From Brumimicrobium aurantiacum (GTDB taxonomy: Bacteria > Bacteroidota > Bacteroidia > Flavobacteriales_D > Crocinitomicaceae): a stretch of DNA of 64,000 nt. How positions within the stretch are numbered: position 1 is the stretch's first letter; each line of letters opens with the position of its first letter. Position numbers and translations under genes: made by a program. The stretch covers positions 186,001 through 250,000 of the forward strand of contig NZ_QURB01000005.1 of assembly GCF_003402975.1 (NCBI RefSeq). The letters are read 5' to 3'. Below are positions 1 through 8,861 of the stretch, piece after piece. The notes under the pieces are model-generated. The model worked only from the letters and a program-made list of their open reading frames with translations. It searched no databases and was not told the origin of the DNA.

Positions 1-995
1 TCATAATCATTTGGTTAATTTACTATACCATCATGAGCCAAGTATTTAGTGGTTATGTTGCGCTTTGCTTTTTAGGATTGGGCTGTTTTATTTACTTTAT
101 CATGCAAGTCAAGAATTTCAAGGTTCGTTCTCTGGTGATTCTTATTTTCTTTGGTAGTTTAATTTTTGCCGGGTATAAAAGCTATGACTTTTTAACACCT
201 GATCAATCATTGTTGAATTTTAGTGACCTTCCAACACATAGTCAACAAGGAACACCTTATTATAACGACACCACTACCCTATGGTTTGAAAATGGTCATC
301 ATGTCCCTTCTTTAATTGCAGAGAATGAATTAAAAAAGGAATGGAAAAAGCGATCCGAAATTCCTTTCAATGGTCTTACTAAAGATGGTAAAAATATCAA
401 ACCGGTTATTTTCTGTTATATGAGCTCCAAAGGACTTCCCAAAGACAAAGTTGGGATGGATCAACTAACACCAAAAGATATTGAAAACATTGAAAACGGG
501 ATAACTTCAATACATCTTACATACAATCCGTTCAAAAAACGTTTAACCCAATTGAGAAATGAGTTATACCTTTATTCCATCGGTTTTGACCCTGATGGAA
601 ATTCTCTGCTACAACGATTTGAACATTGGAGGGCAGGCTCAATTATTATCCAAAACAATTGGTTATTTGGAGTTGGTACTGGTGATTTGCAAATATCTTT
701 CAACGAAGTATATTCTGAAATGGATTCTCAATTAAACCCTTCTTTTTGGAGAAGAGCCCACAACCAATTCATGACATTTTGGATTTCCTTTGGGATTTTT
801 GGATTTATAATCTTCACTTCATTTTGGTGCTTTTACTTATGGAAAAACATCTCTCTTCACAACTTTATAGGAATCGGATTTGCTTTAATTTCCATTGGTT
901 CTTTTATATCTGAAGACACTTTAGAAACTCAGCAAGGCGCCACCTTCATCGCTTTATTCTTAGGTATTGTTGCCATAATGAATTACAAAAAATGA
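1..995 (+). CDS. O-antigen ligase/polymerase-like membrane protein, 5'-truncated
   Basis: The frame is open to the left window edge, so the start lies outside; the ATG at 33 sits inside a hydrophobic helix and is probably internal. Visible are two N-terminal membrane segments, a long soluble loop (about residues 60-230 after the ATG), and C-terminal membrane segments. The stretch 'NNWLFGVGTGDLQ' followed by 'RRAHNQFMTFWISFGIFG' is typical of the Wzy/WaaL O-antigen ligase superfamily, whose periplasmic loop and following His-containing segment look like this. Members polymerise or attach surface polysaccharide at the periplasmic face of the inner membrane. The specific substrate cannot be read. 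Family fairly sure, exact role not. Confidence 0.7.
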   Translation, partial: IIIWLIYYTIMSQVFSGYVALCFLGLGCFIYFIMQVKNFKVRSLVILIFFGSLIFAGYKSYDFLTPDQSLLNFSDLPTHSQQGTPYYNDTTTLWFENGHHVPSLIAENELKKEWKKRSEIPFNGLTKDGKNIKPVIFCYMSSKGLPKDKVGMDQLTPKDIENIENGITSIHLTYNPFKKRLTQLRNELYLYSIGFDPDGNSLLQRFEHWRAGSIIIQNNWLFGVGTGDLQISFNEVYSEMDSQLNPSFWRRAHNQFMTFWISFGIFGFIIFTSFWCFYLWKNISLHNFIGIGFALISIGSFISEDTLETQQGATFIALFLGIVAIMNYKK

Positions 996-1149
996 TAGGT
1001 GATTTCGATAAATTTCAACACATTTAATAACAGTCTTGCGTATCTAATTCATTTACCCAACTTCATCAATATCATAACAACTGATTTTATGCAATAAGAT
1101 GTCATAATCATCTCCGACTTCGTTTGCAATGCATTCCGATTAAAATGAT

Positions 1150-1157
1150 TAAATTTG
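1150..1157 (+). promoter_or_regulatory. Bacteroidetes -7 box of ileS
   Basis: TAAATTTG matches the TAnnTTTG -7 consensus of the Bacteroidetes primary sigma factor and lies 24 bp before the ileS start. No TTG is present at the usual 19-bp spacing upstream, so only the -7 half is convincing. Confidence 0.45.
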
Positions 1158-1181
1158 CAAACTGCAAAATAAAGGCAAATT

Positions 1182-4100
1182 ATGAGCGCAAAATATCAAG
1201 AATACAAAGGGTTGAATTTACCCGAATCAGCAAAAAAAGTTGCTGAGAAATGGAAACAAGAAAATGTTTTTCAAGCTTCAATTGATTCTAAAAGTGATGA
1301 AAAATCATTTGTGTTTTTCGAAGGTCCGCCTTCAGCAAATGGACTTCCTGGAATTCACCACGTTATGGCGCGATCAATTAAAGATATTTTTTGTCGCTAT
1401 AAAACGCTAAAAGGATATAAAGTTAACCGTAAAGCAGGTTGGGATACACACGGTTTGCCTGTAGAATTGAGTGTTGAAAAAGAATTGGGAATTACCAAGG
1501 AAGATATCGGAGACAAAATTTCGGTTGAAGAATACAATGCTGCATGTAAAAAAACAGTGATGCGCTACACAGATGTGTGGAACGACTTGACTGAAAAAAT
1601 GGGATATTGGGTAGACATGGAAAATCCATACATTACTTACGAATCAAAATACATGGAAAGTGTTTGGTGGTTATTGGGTCAATTGTATGAGAAAAACATG
1701 ATCTACAAAGGTTATACAATTCAACCTTATTCGCCAAAAGCAGGAACAGGTTTATCATCTCACGAGATCAACCAACCCGGATGTTACCAAGATGTAAAAG
1801 ATACAACGTGTGTTGCTCAATTTAAAGTAGTGAAAAACGAGGATTCAGCACCACTTTACGCTTCAATCGAAGGAGAAGAATTGAATGATGTTCACTTACT
1901 AGCTTGGACAACAACGCCTTGGACTTTGCCTTCAAATACTGCATTAACTGTTGGTCCAAAAATCGAATATGTTGTGGTTAAATCTTTTAACCAATATACT
2001 TTTGAGCCAATTAATGTTGTTGTTGCTTTGCCTTTATTGAAAAAGCAGTTCAATAAGAAGTTTACACAGGTTGAATCTGTTGAAGATCTGAAATCATACA
2101 AAGAAGGAGACAAGAAAATTCCATATTTCGTTGGAAAAACCTTTACAGGGAAAGAATTAGCAGGAATGCGTTATGAGCAATTATTGCCTTATGCATTACC
2201 GTTGGAAAATCCTGAAAACGCATTCCAAGTGATCTTAGGAGATTTCGTAACTACTGAAGATGGTACAGGAATCGTACATACTGCTCCAACATTTGGTGCG
2301 GATGATGCCATGGTCGCTAAGCAGGCCAATGTTCCTGGAATGTTAGTTGCCGATGAACATGGAAATCCAGTTCCTTTGGTTGACTTACAAGGTAAATTCC
2401 GTCCAGAAATGGGTGAATTTGCAGGAATGTATGTGAAAAATGAATATTATGATGAAGGTCAAGCACCTGAAAAATCAGTAGATGTTCAAATCGCAATTAA
2501 ATTAAAGGAAGAAAATAAGGCTTTCCGTGTTGAGAAATACGAACACAGTTACCCGCACTGTTGGAGAACTGACAAGCCAATCTTATACTACCCATTGGAT
2601 TCTTGGTTTGTGCGTGTAACGGATAACAAAGACCGCATGATGGAATTGAATAAGACCATCAATTGGCAACCAGAATCTACTGGAACTGGACGTTTCGGGA
2701 AATGGTTAGAAAACCTTAACGATTGGAATTTATCTCGTTCGCGTTATTGGGGTATTCCAATTCCAATTTGGAGAACTGATGAAGGAGAAGAGTCTATTTG
2801 TATTTCTTCAATCAAACAATTGAAAGAGGAATGTCAAAAAGCTGTTGAAGCAGGTGTAATGGATAGTAATCCGTTGGCTGATTTCGACGTGAATGACATG
2901 TCAAAAGAAAACTACGATCAAGTAGATTTACATAAAAACTACGTTGACCAAATCACACTTGTTTCTGCATCAGGAAAACCGATGAAAAGAGAAGCAGATT
3001 TAATTGATGTGTGGTTTGATTCAGGTTCTATGCCTTATGCTCAATGGCATTACCCATTTGAAAACAAGGAATTAATTGACGGAAATAAAGCTTTCCCTGG
3101 TGATTTTATCGCCGAAGGAGTTGACCAAACGAGAGGTTGGTTTTATACGCTGCATGCAATTGCTACAAGTGTATTTGATTCTGTAGCATACAAAAATGTA
3201 ATTTCAAACGGATTAGTGTTAGACAAGAACGGACAGAAAATGTCTAAACGACTTGGAAACGCTGTTGATCCATTTGTAACTTTAGAAAAATTTGGACCAG
3301 ATGCTACACGTTGGTACATGGTTACAAACGCTTCCCCTTGGGATAATTTGAAGTTTGACACAGAAGGAATTAAAGAAACACAACGTAAGTTTTTTGGAAC
3401 CCTTTACAATACTTATTCTTTCTTTGCTTTATACGCAAACATCGATGGTTTCTCTTACGATGAGGAAAGAATAGCAACGAGTGAAAGACCTGAAATTGAC
3501 CGTTGGATTATTTCAAAATTGAATTCATTGATCAAGGATGTTGATGAAGCATTTGAAACATACGAGCCAACAAAAGCGGGACGTTTAATTCAGAATTTTG
3601 TGAATGATCAATTGTCAAATTGGTACGTTCGTTTATGTAGAAGACGATTCTGGAAAGGAGAATATTCTGCAGATAAAATTTCAGCATACCAAACTTTGTA
3701 CGAATGTTTAGAAGCTGTTGCGATTATCAGTGCGCCTATTGCACCATTCTATACAGATGAATTATTCTGTGATTTGAATAGTATTTCAGGTCGTCATACT
3801 GCAACATCAGTTCATTTGGCTGATTTCCCAACGGTAAGTGAGGAAGATATCGACAAAGAATTGGAAGCACAAATGGAAATTGCACAAAAAGTTTCTTCTA
3901 TGGCTTTAAGTCTACGTAAGAAGGAACGTATACGTGTACGTCAACCATTACAGAAAATCATGGTTCCTATTTTAGATCCAAGTTTTAAATCTAGAATAGA
4001 ACACGTAAAAGATTTGATTCTTTCTGAAATAAATGTGAAAGAATTGGTGTTATTGGAAGATACAACAGGCGTTTTAACGAAGAAGATTAAGCCAAACTTT

Positions 4101-4604
4101 AAAACTATTGGTCCTAAATACGGAAAGCAAATGAAGGCGATTGCTGGAATGGTGAACGCTTGGGGAGATGCAGAAATTGCTGCTGTAGAATCGAACCAAG
4201 GTTGGTCTGGAGAAGTGAATGGAGAAGCAATTGTTTTAGACATGAATGACTTTGAAATCGTTACAGATGACATTCCTGGTTGGTTAGTAACTTCAGAAGG
4301 TGGAATTACCGTTGCGATGGACATTACGATTTCCCCAGAATTAAAGCAAGAAGGAATTGCAAGAGAATTGGTAAATCGTATTCAAAACTTCAGAAAAGAA
4401 GCAGAATTTGAAGTGACAGACAAGATTGTTGTTTCGATAGAAACTACAGAAGAAATCAGTGCTGCAATCAATGAAAATAAAGCATACATTGCCGATGAAG
4501 TATTGGCAAATGAAATAACAATTGACGAGCCAAAAGGAAAAGTTTACACGGCAGATATCGAAGTTGAAGGAGACGCAAAAATTGGTTTGGAAAAAGTAGG
4601 GTAA
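1182..4604 (+). CDS. ileS: Isoleucyl-tRNA synthetase
   Basis: Class I aminoacyl-tRNA synthetase that charges tRNA-Ile in the cytoplasm. At 1140 residues it is the long form common in Bacteroidetes. The HIGH signature appears as GIHH (residues 57-60) after 'GPPSANGLP', and the KMSKR loop is at 686-690. The CP1 editing domain lies between them, with the 'TTPWTLPSNTAL' editing-site motif near residue 245. The C-terminal third is the anticodon-binding domain. In many Bacteroidetes ileS is followed by dksA and lspA; here those two lie at 56.2 kb, so the cluster is split. Identification is secure. Confidence 0.98.
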   Translation: MSAKYQEYKGLNLPESAKKVAEKWKQENVFQASIDSKSDEKSFVFFEGPPSANGLPGIHHVMARSIKDIFCRYKTLKGYKVNRKAGWDTHGLPVELSVEKELGITKEDIGDKISVEEYNAACKKTVMRYTDVWNDLTEKMGYWVDMENPYITYESKYMESVWWLLGQLYEKNMIYKGYTIQPYSPKAGTGLSSHEINQPGCYQDVKDTTCVAQFKVVKNEDSAPLYASIEGEELNDVHLLAWTTTPWTLPSNTALTVGPKIEYVVVKSFNQYTFEPINVVVALPLLKKQFNKKFTQVESVEDLKSYKEGDKKIPYFVGKTFTGKELAGMRYEQLLPYALPLENPENAFQVILGDFVTTEDGTGIVHTAPTFGADDAMVAKQANVPGMLVADEHGNPVPLVDLQGKFRPEMGEFAGMYVKNEYYDEGQAPEKSVDVQIAIKLKEENKAFRVEKYEHSYPHCWRTDKPILYYPLDSWFVRVTDNKDRMMELNKTINWQPESTGTGRFGKWLENLNDWNLSRSRYWGIPIPIWRTDEGEESICISSIKQLKEECQKAVEAGVMDSNPLADFDVNDMSKENYDQVDLHKNYVDQITLVSASGKPMKREADLIDVWFDSGSMPYAQWHYPFENKELIDGNKAFPGDFIAEGVDQTRGWFYTLHAIATSVFDSVAYKNVISNGLVLDKNGQKMSKRLGNAVDPFVTLEKFGPDATRWYMVTNASPWDNLKFDTEGIKETQRKFFGTLYNTYSFFALYANIDGFSYDEERIATSERPEIDRWIISKLNSLIKDVDEAFETYEPTKAGRLIQNFVNDQLSNWYVRLCRRRFWKGEYSADKISAYQTLYECLEAVAIISAPIAPFYTDELFCDLNSISGRHTATSVHLADFPTVSEEDIDKELEAQMEIAQKVSSMALSLRKKERIRVRQPLQKIMVPILDPSFKSRIEHVKDLILSEINVKELVLLEDTTGVLTKKIKPNFKTIGPKYGKQMKAIAGMVNAWGDAEIAAVESNQGWSGEVNGEAIVLDMNDFEIVTDDIPGWLVTSEGGITVAMDITISPELKQEGIARELVNRIQNFRKEAEFEVTDKIVVSIETTEEISAAINENKAYIADEVLANEITIDEPKGKVYTADIEVEGDAKIGLEKVG

Positions 4605-4629
4605 TCCTGAATTCCATTTTAAAAAATAT

Positions 4630-4667
4630 ACTATCGGTGAGGGTTTCATCCCTCACTGATGGTTATC
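4630..4667. repeat. Stem-loop repeat, copy 1
   Basis: An inverted repeat (ACTATCGGTGAGGG, loop TTTCAT, CCCTCACTGATGGT; 12 of 14 pairs) just after ileS. A diverged copy (29 of 37 positions identical) lies at 5172-5208, on the other side of the small gene at 4677. It could act as the ileS terminator but has no T-run after the stem. Confidence 0.7.
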
Positions 4668-4676
4668 AATTGAATT

Positions 4677-5072
4677 ATGATTGTTATTATTTTCACATTC
4701 ATTTTTATAATTTGCTGGATTATCGGAATGATAACTATGTTAAGAATAGCTGTCATTAAGAAAAAAATAAATTCAGATTTAGCTGGAATAGGTCCTCGAC
4801 TAAATAATCCGATGAATACGAGTTCTTTGACTCAGTCGACCGACAAAATCAAAAGTAGTTCTTCTTATTTTTTAAAGATGATCACTAACTTTGGTTCATC
4901 CAAACACACTCGAAACTATGTCAATAGCCTAATCAAGCTTTCAGAAATTGAGCAGTTAAATGATTCGGAAATCTCATTAAAGATAGACAAATTCATAAAA
5001 TTATTTTCACTTTTCTCGAGAGTTTGGGTAATTGCGATGCTCTCTATTCTCCTTGCTTTTGTTTTTTCATAA
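4677..5072 (+). CDS. Small two-helix membrane protein, unknown
   Basis: 131 residues, not recognised. There is a hydrophobic helix at residues 1-27, a polar middle rich in Ser, Lys and Asn, and a second hydrophobic helix at about 112-131, ending almost at the C-terminus ('VIAMLSILLAFVFS'). This predicts a membrane-anchored hairpin topology. It stands alone between ileS and a repeat-rich gap and is flanked on both sides by copies of the same stem-loop repeat. That arrangement suggests a separately acquired gene, though this is inference. The start ATG is the first in frame. No function can be given. Confidence 0.6.
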   Translation: MIVIIFTFIFIICWIIGMITMLRIAVIKKKINSDLAGIGPRLNNPMNTSSLTQSTDKIKSSSSYFLKMITNFGSSKHTRNYVNSLIKLSEIEQLNDSEISLKIDKFIKLFSLFSRVWVIAMLSILLAFVFS

Positions 5073-5171
5073 TTGGTGCGATACATAAGTATTAGCTAAT
5101 TAATAAAGACTTTCATATTAGCCATTTCTAATGGTTATCAAAAACACACGATTATTCACTAAAACACATGA

Positions 5172-5208
5172 ACTATCGATGAGGGTTTCGATCCTCACCA
5201 ATAGTGAT
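5172..5208. repeat. Stem-loop repeat, copy 2
   Basis: A diverged copy of the 4630-4667 repeat. Stem arms ACTATCGATGAGG and CCTCACCAATAGT pair at 11 of 13 positions. Several differences from copy 1 fall in the stem while pairing is largely kept, suggesting selection on the fold. Confidence 0.65.
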
Positions 5209-5296
5209 TAGATTGACTTGATTTTGGCGAGATTTCAATAAAATCATGACAAAATAAATGAGGAATGTTACTTTTTAAGAAGTTGTGTAATTTACT

Positions 5297-5499
5297 ATGT
5301 CGCCACGCTGTGGCTTAACAAAAAACGCAATACGTTTTTTAATAACATTTCACCCACTCCGTGGGCTGCATGATAAATCATAAAGTAGTCACATTCTTAA
5401 GTATCAATTTTCGTAAAACTTTCTACGGAAAGCCACAGCGTGGCTAAACCTTAATGAAAAACCATCATTAAAAGACCCTAAGCCACAGCGTGGCGACAT
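5297..5499. mobile_element. Hairpin-bounded repeat element A (REPIN/MITE-like)
   Basis: A 203-bp segment bounded by perfect 21-bp inverted repeats (5297-5317 and 5479-5499). Each end contains a GCCAC-nnn-GTGGC hairpin. Inside are an A6CG/CGT6 hairpin (about 5321-5341), a CCCAC-TCC-GTGGG hairpin (5353-5365) and a third GCCAC-AGC-GTGGC hairpin (5432-5444). It has no open reading frame and no obvious target-site duplication. The same succession of hairpins recurs at 37468-37754. The architecture resembles REPINs or non-autonomous palindromic elements; the mobile nature is inferred. Confidence 0.65.
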
Positions 5500-5600
5500 G
5501 TTTATGTTCAATCGCTAACCTGAAATCTTAATTTCCCATCCTTAAATAATCCTCCAAAACTACCGTACAATCAACCTAAGACTGGAAAAGTGTTTTTTAA

Positions 5601-5628
5601 ATGAACAATTGTGTACATTTGTGTTCAT
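5601..5628. promoter_or_regulatory. Operator-like dyad over a -7 box and start codon
   Basis: A 28-bp dyad with arms ATGAACA and TGTTCAT and a TGTACA centre (10 of 14 pairs). It covers a TACATTTG -7 box (5614-5621) and touches the ATG at 5627. TGAACA/TGTTCA half-sites resemble operators of ArsR/SmtB-type metal sensors, but the regulator is unknown. Confidence 0.45.
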
Positions 5629-6166
5629 GAGAAAACGAATACCAATATTATTTATCCTGGCGCTGATTTTGCCGTTTACAGGAATATATTGTTGGTTGAA
5701 GTTTGAAAAAACAGCCATACAGAAATCGGTTAAACGTCAATTGATGCAAGGTATTCCTAAAGAGGAATTAATCACTTTTTCTTTTGCAAAAGAGGATACT
5801 GCAAAGCTTTTAGACTGGAAACACGAAAAGGAGTTTGAATGGCAAGGCGAAATGTATGATATTGTAACAAGAAGCTATTCTCAGGATTCTGTGAGCTATG
5901 ATTTGTGGTGGGATCATGAAGAAACTGCCCTCAATAGAAAATTGGCGCGACTCACCAATAGTCTAATTAACCAAAATCCTGAACAACAATCTAAGAATGA
6001 CTACCTCAACTATGTCTTTCGCACTTTATTTTCTTCAGATGATGAAATAACATTGGCAGAACCATTAATGTTTGACGCCCATAGTTCACCTTATAATTTA
6101 TCAAAAACTCCTGTTCTTACAAGGTCAATAGAACCGGCTTCGCCTCCTCCTCAGTTATTCGTTTAA
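5627..6166 (+). CDS. Small membrane-anchored protein upstream of a TonB receptor
   Basis: About 179 residues from the ATG at 5627. I prefer this over the in-frame ATG 18 bp upstream, because the earlier one lies inside the -7 box/dyad and would add a non-conforming leader before 'MRKRIPILFILALILP'. There is one N-terminal hydrophobic helix (residues 5-22) followed by a polar domain and a Pro-rich end ('PASPPPQLFV'). No family recognised. Small secreted or anchored proteins of this size often sit directly before metal-related TonB receptors in Bacteroidetes, and the next gene is such a receptor 147 bp downstream. A link to metal or heme uptake is inference only. Confidence 0.55.
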   Translation: MRKRIPILFILALILPFTGIYCWLKFEKTAIQKSVKRQLMQGIPKEELITFSFAKEDTAKLLDWKHEKEFEWQGEMYDIVTRSYSQDSVSYDLWWDHEETALNRKLARLTNSLINQNPEQQSKNDYLNYVFRTLFSSDDEITLAEPLMFDAHSSPYNLSKTPVLTRSIEPASPPPQLFV

Positions 6167-6246
6167 ATTTTCAAATTTATAAGGTCGAAATACAGCAAAT
6201 AAGCCAAGTATTTTCGATGAATTACTCCTGCATTATTAAATGTGAA

Positions 6247-6267
6247 TGGACAATTCTATTTTGTCCA
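6247..6267. promoter_or_regulatory. Short inverted repeat before the TonB receptor
   Basis: TGGACAA and TTGTCCA arms separated by 7 bp, 47 bp before the receptor start. It could be an operator or a small hairpin in the leader. Only the symmetry supports it. Confidence 0.3.
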
Positions 6268-6313
6268 GCTTTTGCTATTGTAGGAAATAAAATAATTTAA
6301 ACATTAAAATATT

Positions 6314-8716
6314 ATGAGAGTAATCATACTCATGGGAATGCTATTTAGTATTTCCTTGTCAATGGCGCAAAAAGTGACCGTCCTTGACAAAACAACTTTT
6401 GATCCTATCGAGTTTGTTCAGATAGGAAGTAAAGGTGCACAACATGTTGCAATTACAAACGCTAAAGGAGAAGCAGATGTATCTGCATTCAAAGGTTTGA
6501 ACGATATCATATTCAAATTATATGGATATGAACCGAAAGAGGTCAATTATGAGACTTTAAAAGCAAACGACTTTAAAATTGAATTGACCGCAAGCGTTTT
6601 TATGATGAATGAAGTAGTGATTTCAGCCAATAAATGGAGTCAAATTTCATCGGATGTTCCGTATAAAGTTTCAAGTTTATCTCCTAAGGACATCGCTTTG
6701 CAAAATCCACAAACAGCAGCCGATTTGTTAGGCACTTCGGGAGATGTATTTATTCAAAAAAGTCAGCAAGGTGGAGGAAGTCCGATGATTCGAGGATTTG
6801 CAACCAATCGTTTGCTTTATACAATTGACGGAGTAAGAATGAATACGGCGATTTTCAGAGGTGGAAACATCCAGAATGTAATTTCATTGGATCCTTTAGC
6901 GATGGAAAACGCTGAAGTACTTTTCGGTTCAAGCTCTACAATTTATGGTAGTGATGCAATTGGTGGAGTAATGAGTTTTCAAACGCTTAAACCACAATTC
7001 TCAAAGGATGACCAACCTTATGTAAAAGGGAAAGCAATGATGCGCTACTCTTCAGCAAATCAAGAAAACACTGGGCATTTTGATGTAAATGTAGGTTGGC
7101 AAAAATGGGCTATTGTAACCAGCGTTTCTGCCAATAAATATGGTGATTTACGCCAAGGAAACCATGGTCCAGACGATTACCTAAAATCCTATAATGTCCA
7201 ACGTATCGATAGTGTGGATGTTGTTGTAAATCAGGAAGACGAATTACTGCAATCACCAAGTGCTTATAATCAAGTGAATTTAATGCAAAAAGTTCGATTT
7301 GCACCAAATGAAAAATGGGACATCGAATATGGATTTCATTATTCAGAGACAAGTGCCTATGGTCGTTATGATCGTCATTTAGAAGTGAAAGGTGATGAGC
7401 CTAAGTACGCAGAATGGGGTTATGGTCCGCAAAAATGGATGATGAATCAGCTTTCTATTAGCAACTTTTCTGACAATTTTTTGTATGATCAAATGAGCAT
7501 AAAATTGGCCCATCAAGATTTTGTGGAGAGTCGAATTGATCGTAAATTTAACAATGACATCCGAAGAAATCGTGAGGAAAACGTTGTTGCTTATTCTGCC
7601 AATGCTGACTTTTCTAAACGTATAGGAAAGAATAACAACTTGTTTTACGGTTTGGAATACATTTTAAATGATGTGAATTCTACAGGTATTCAGGAGAACA
7701 TTGTAACGGGTGATGTAACGGCAAGTGCCTCACGTTATCCACAATCGCAATGGCAGTCTTTTGGGGCTTATATCAATGATGAACACAAATTGACAGATCG
7801 CTTCACCTTACAAGCAGGATTGCGTTATACACATTACATGCTAAATGCTGAATTTGACAATTCCTTTTATGCTTTTCCATTTCAAGAAGCAAAGCTAAAC
7901 AACGGTGCCTTAACTGGTGGAATTGGTGGTGTATATAGCATCAACGAGAAAACAGTTTTGCGTTTCAATGCTTCAACAGCCTTCCGATCTCCTAATGTGG
8001 ATGATATTGGGAAAGTATTCGATTCTGAACCAGGAGCTGTTGTGATTCCTAATCCAGATTTAAGTGCAGAATACGCCTACAATTTCGATTTAGGAATAAC
8101 TAAGGTAGTTGGTAATGTGTTGAAGTTAGATTTAACAGGGTATTACACTCTACTTGAAAATGCAATTGTGCGTCGTGATTACCAATTGAATGGCGCAGAC
8201 AGTATTTTGTATGATGGAACATTGAGTCAAGTTCAAGCACTTCAAAATGCTGCAGTTGCTGATGTTTATGGAATTCAAGCCGGAGTAGAAATCAACCTCT
8301 CCAAAGGTTTCATGCTGACTTCTAAATTCAACTACCAAATGGGAGAAGAAGAAATGGATGATGGTTCTGTGAGTCCTTCTCGTCATGCTGCCCCTTGGTT
8401 TGGAATCACACGTTTGAAGTACAATTACCGTAAATTGAGTTTGGAAGTAAACGCCCAATATCAAGGAGAAAGAGCGCACGAAGATTTATCTGTTTCTGAA
8501 CAAGGTAAAAGTGATATCTATGCACTTGATGAAAATGGAAATACTTATTCGCCAAGTTGGTACACTGTTAATTTAAAAGCAATGTATCAATTCCACGATA
8601 ACTTTACGGTAAGTGGAGGATTGGAAAACATCACAGACCAAAGGTATCGACCATACAGCTCTGGACTTTCTGGAGCAGGGCGAAACTTTGTTTTGTCGTT
8701 AATTGCTAATTTCTAG
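6314..8716 (+). CDS. TonB-dependent outer-membrane receptor (heme/siderophore-type)
   Basis: 800 residues. A signal peptide (1-18, ending 'LSMAQ') is followed by a carboxypeptidase-regulatory-like domain (about 20-95), a plug domain (about 110-225) and a 22-strand-type barrel ending in a C-terminal Phe ('VLSLIANF'). The plug contains 'SPMIRGFATNRLLYTIDGVR' and then a stretch ending 'SLDPLAMENAEVLFGSSS', which resembles the hemoglobin/heme receptor group (HmuR-like) more than SusC proteins. Such receptors import ligands across the outer membrane with energy from TonB-ExbBD. The ligand is not determined. An upstream small gene and operator-like dyad suggest metal-responsive control. A strong terminator follows. 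Confidence 0.85.
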   Translation: MRVIILMGMLFSISLSMAQKVTVLDKTTFDPIEFVQIGSKGAQHVAITNAKGEADVSAFKGLNDIIFKLYGYEPKEVNYETLKANDFKIELTASVFMMNEVVISANKWSQISSDVPYKVSSLSPKDIALQNPQTAADLLGTSGDVFIQKSQQGGGSPMIRGFATNRLLYTIDGVRMNTAIFRGGNIQNVISLDPLAMENAEVLFGSSSTIYGSDAIGGVMSFQTLKPQFSKDDQPYVKGKAMMRYSSANQENTGHFDVNVGWQKWAIVTSVSANKYGDLRQGNHGPDDYLKSYNVQRIDSVDVVVNQEDELLQSPSAYNQVNLMQKVRFAPNEKWDIEYGFHYSETSAYGRYDRHLEVKGDEPKYAEWGYGPQKWMMNQLSISNFSDNFLYDQMSIKLAHQDFVESRIDRKFNNDIRRNREENVVAYSANADFSKRIGKNNNLFYGLEYILNDVNSTGIQENIVTGDVTASASRYPQSQWQSFGAYINDEHKLTDRFTLQAGLRYTHYMLNAEFDNSFYAFPFQEAKLNNGALTGGIGGVYSINEKTVLRFNASTAFRSPNVDDIGKVFDSEPGAVVIPNPDLSAEYAYNFDLGITKVVGNVLKLDLTGYYTLLENAIVRRDYQLNGADSILYDGTLSQVQALQNAAVADVYGIQAGVEINLSKGFMLTSKFNYQMGEEEMDDGSVSPSRHAAPWFGITRLKYNYRKLSLEVNAQYQGERAHEDLSVSEQGKSDIYALDENGNTYSPSWYTVNLKAMYQFHDNFTVSGGLENITDQRYRPYSSGLSGAGRNFVLSLIANF

Positions 8717-8742
8717 GAATTAAAAAGCCTGATTTTAAGAGA

Positions 8743-8770
8743 GGACTGTCGATTGACAGTCCTTTTTTTT
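8743..8770 (+). terminator. Intrinsic terminator of the TonB receptor gene
   Basis: A perfect 8-bp stem GGACTGTC/GACAGTCC with loop GATT, followed by eight T. Textbook rho-independent terminator 27 bp after the stop codon. Confidence 0.92.
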
Positions 8771-8806
8771 AGGTTGAAAACAGAAGGATATTTTGCGCGG
8801 TAATGA

Positions 8807-8834
8807 GTACGGACGATTTGCAAATCGTCCGTAC
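8807..8834. repeat. Perfect 28-bp palindrome
   Basis: GTACGGACGATTTG followed directly by its reverse complement, with no loop and no T-run. It is not a terminator. It stands in the gap between the receptor and dxr. Confidence 0.9.
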
Positions 8835-8861
8835 ATTCCGCAATAAAATAATAAAGAAAAT

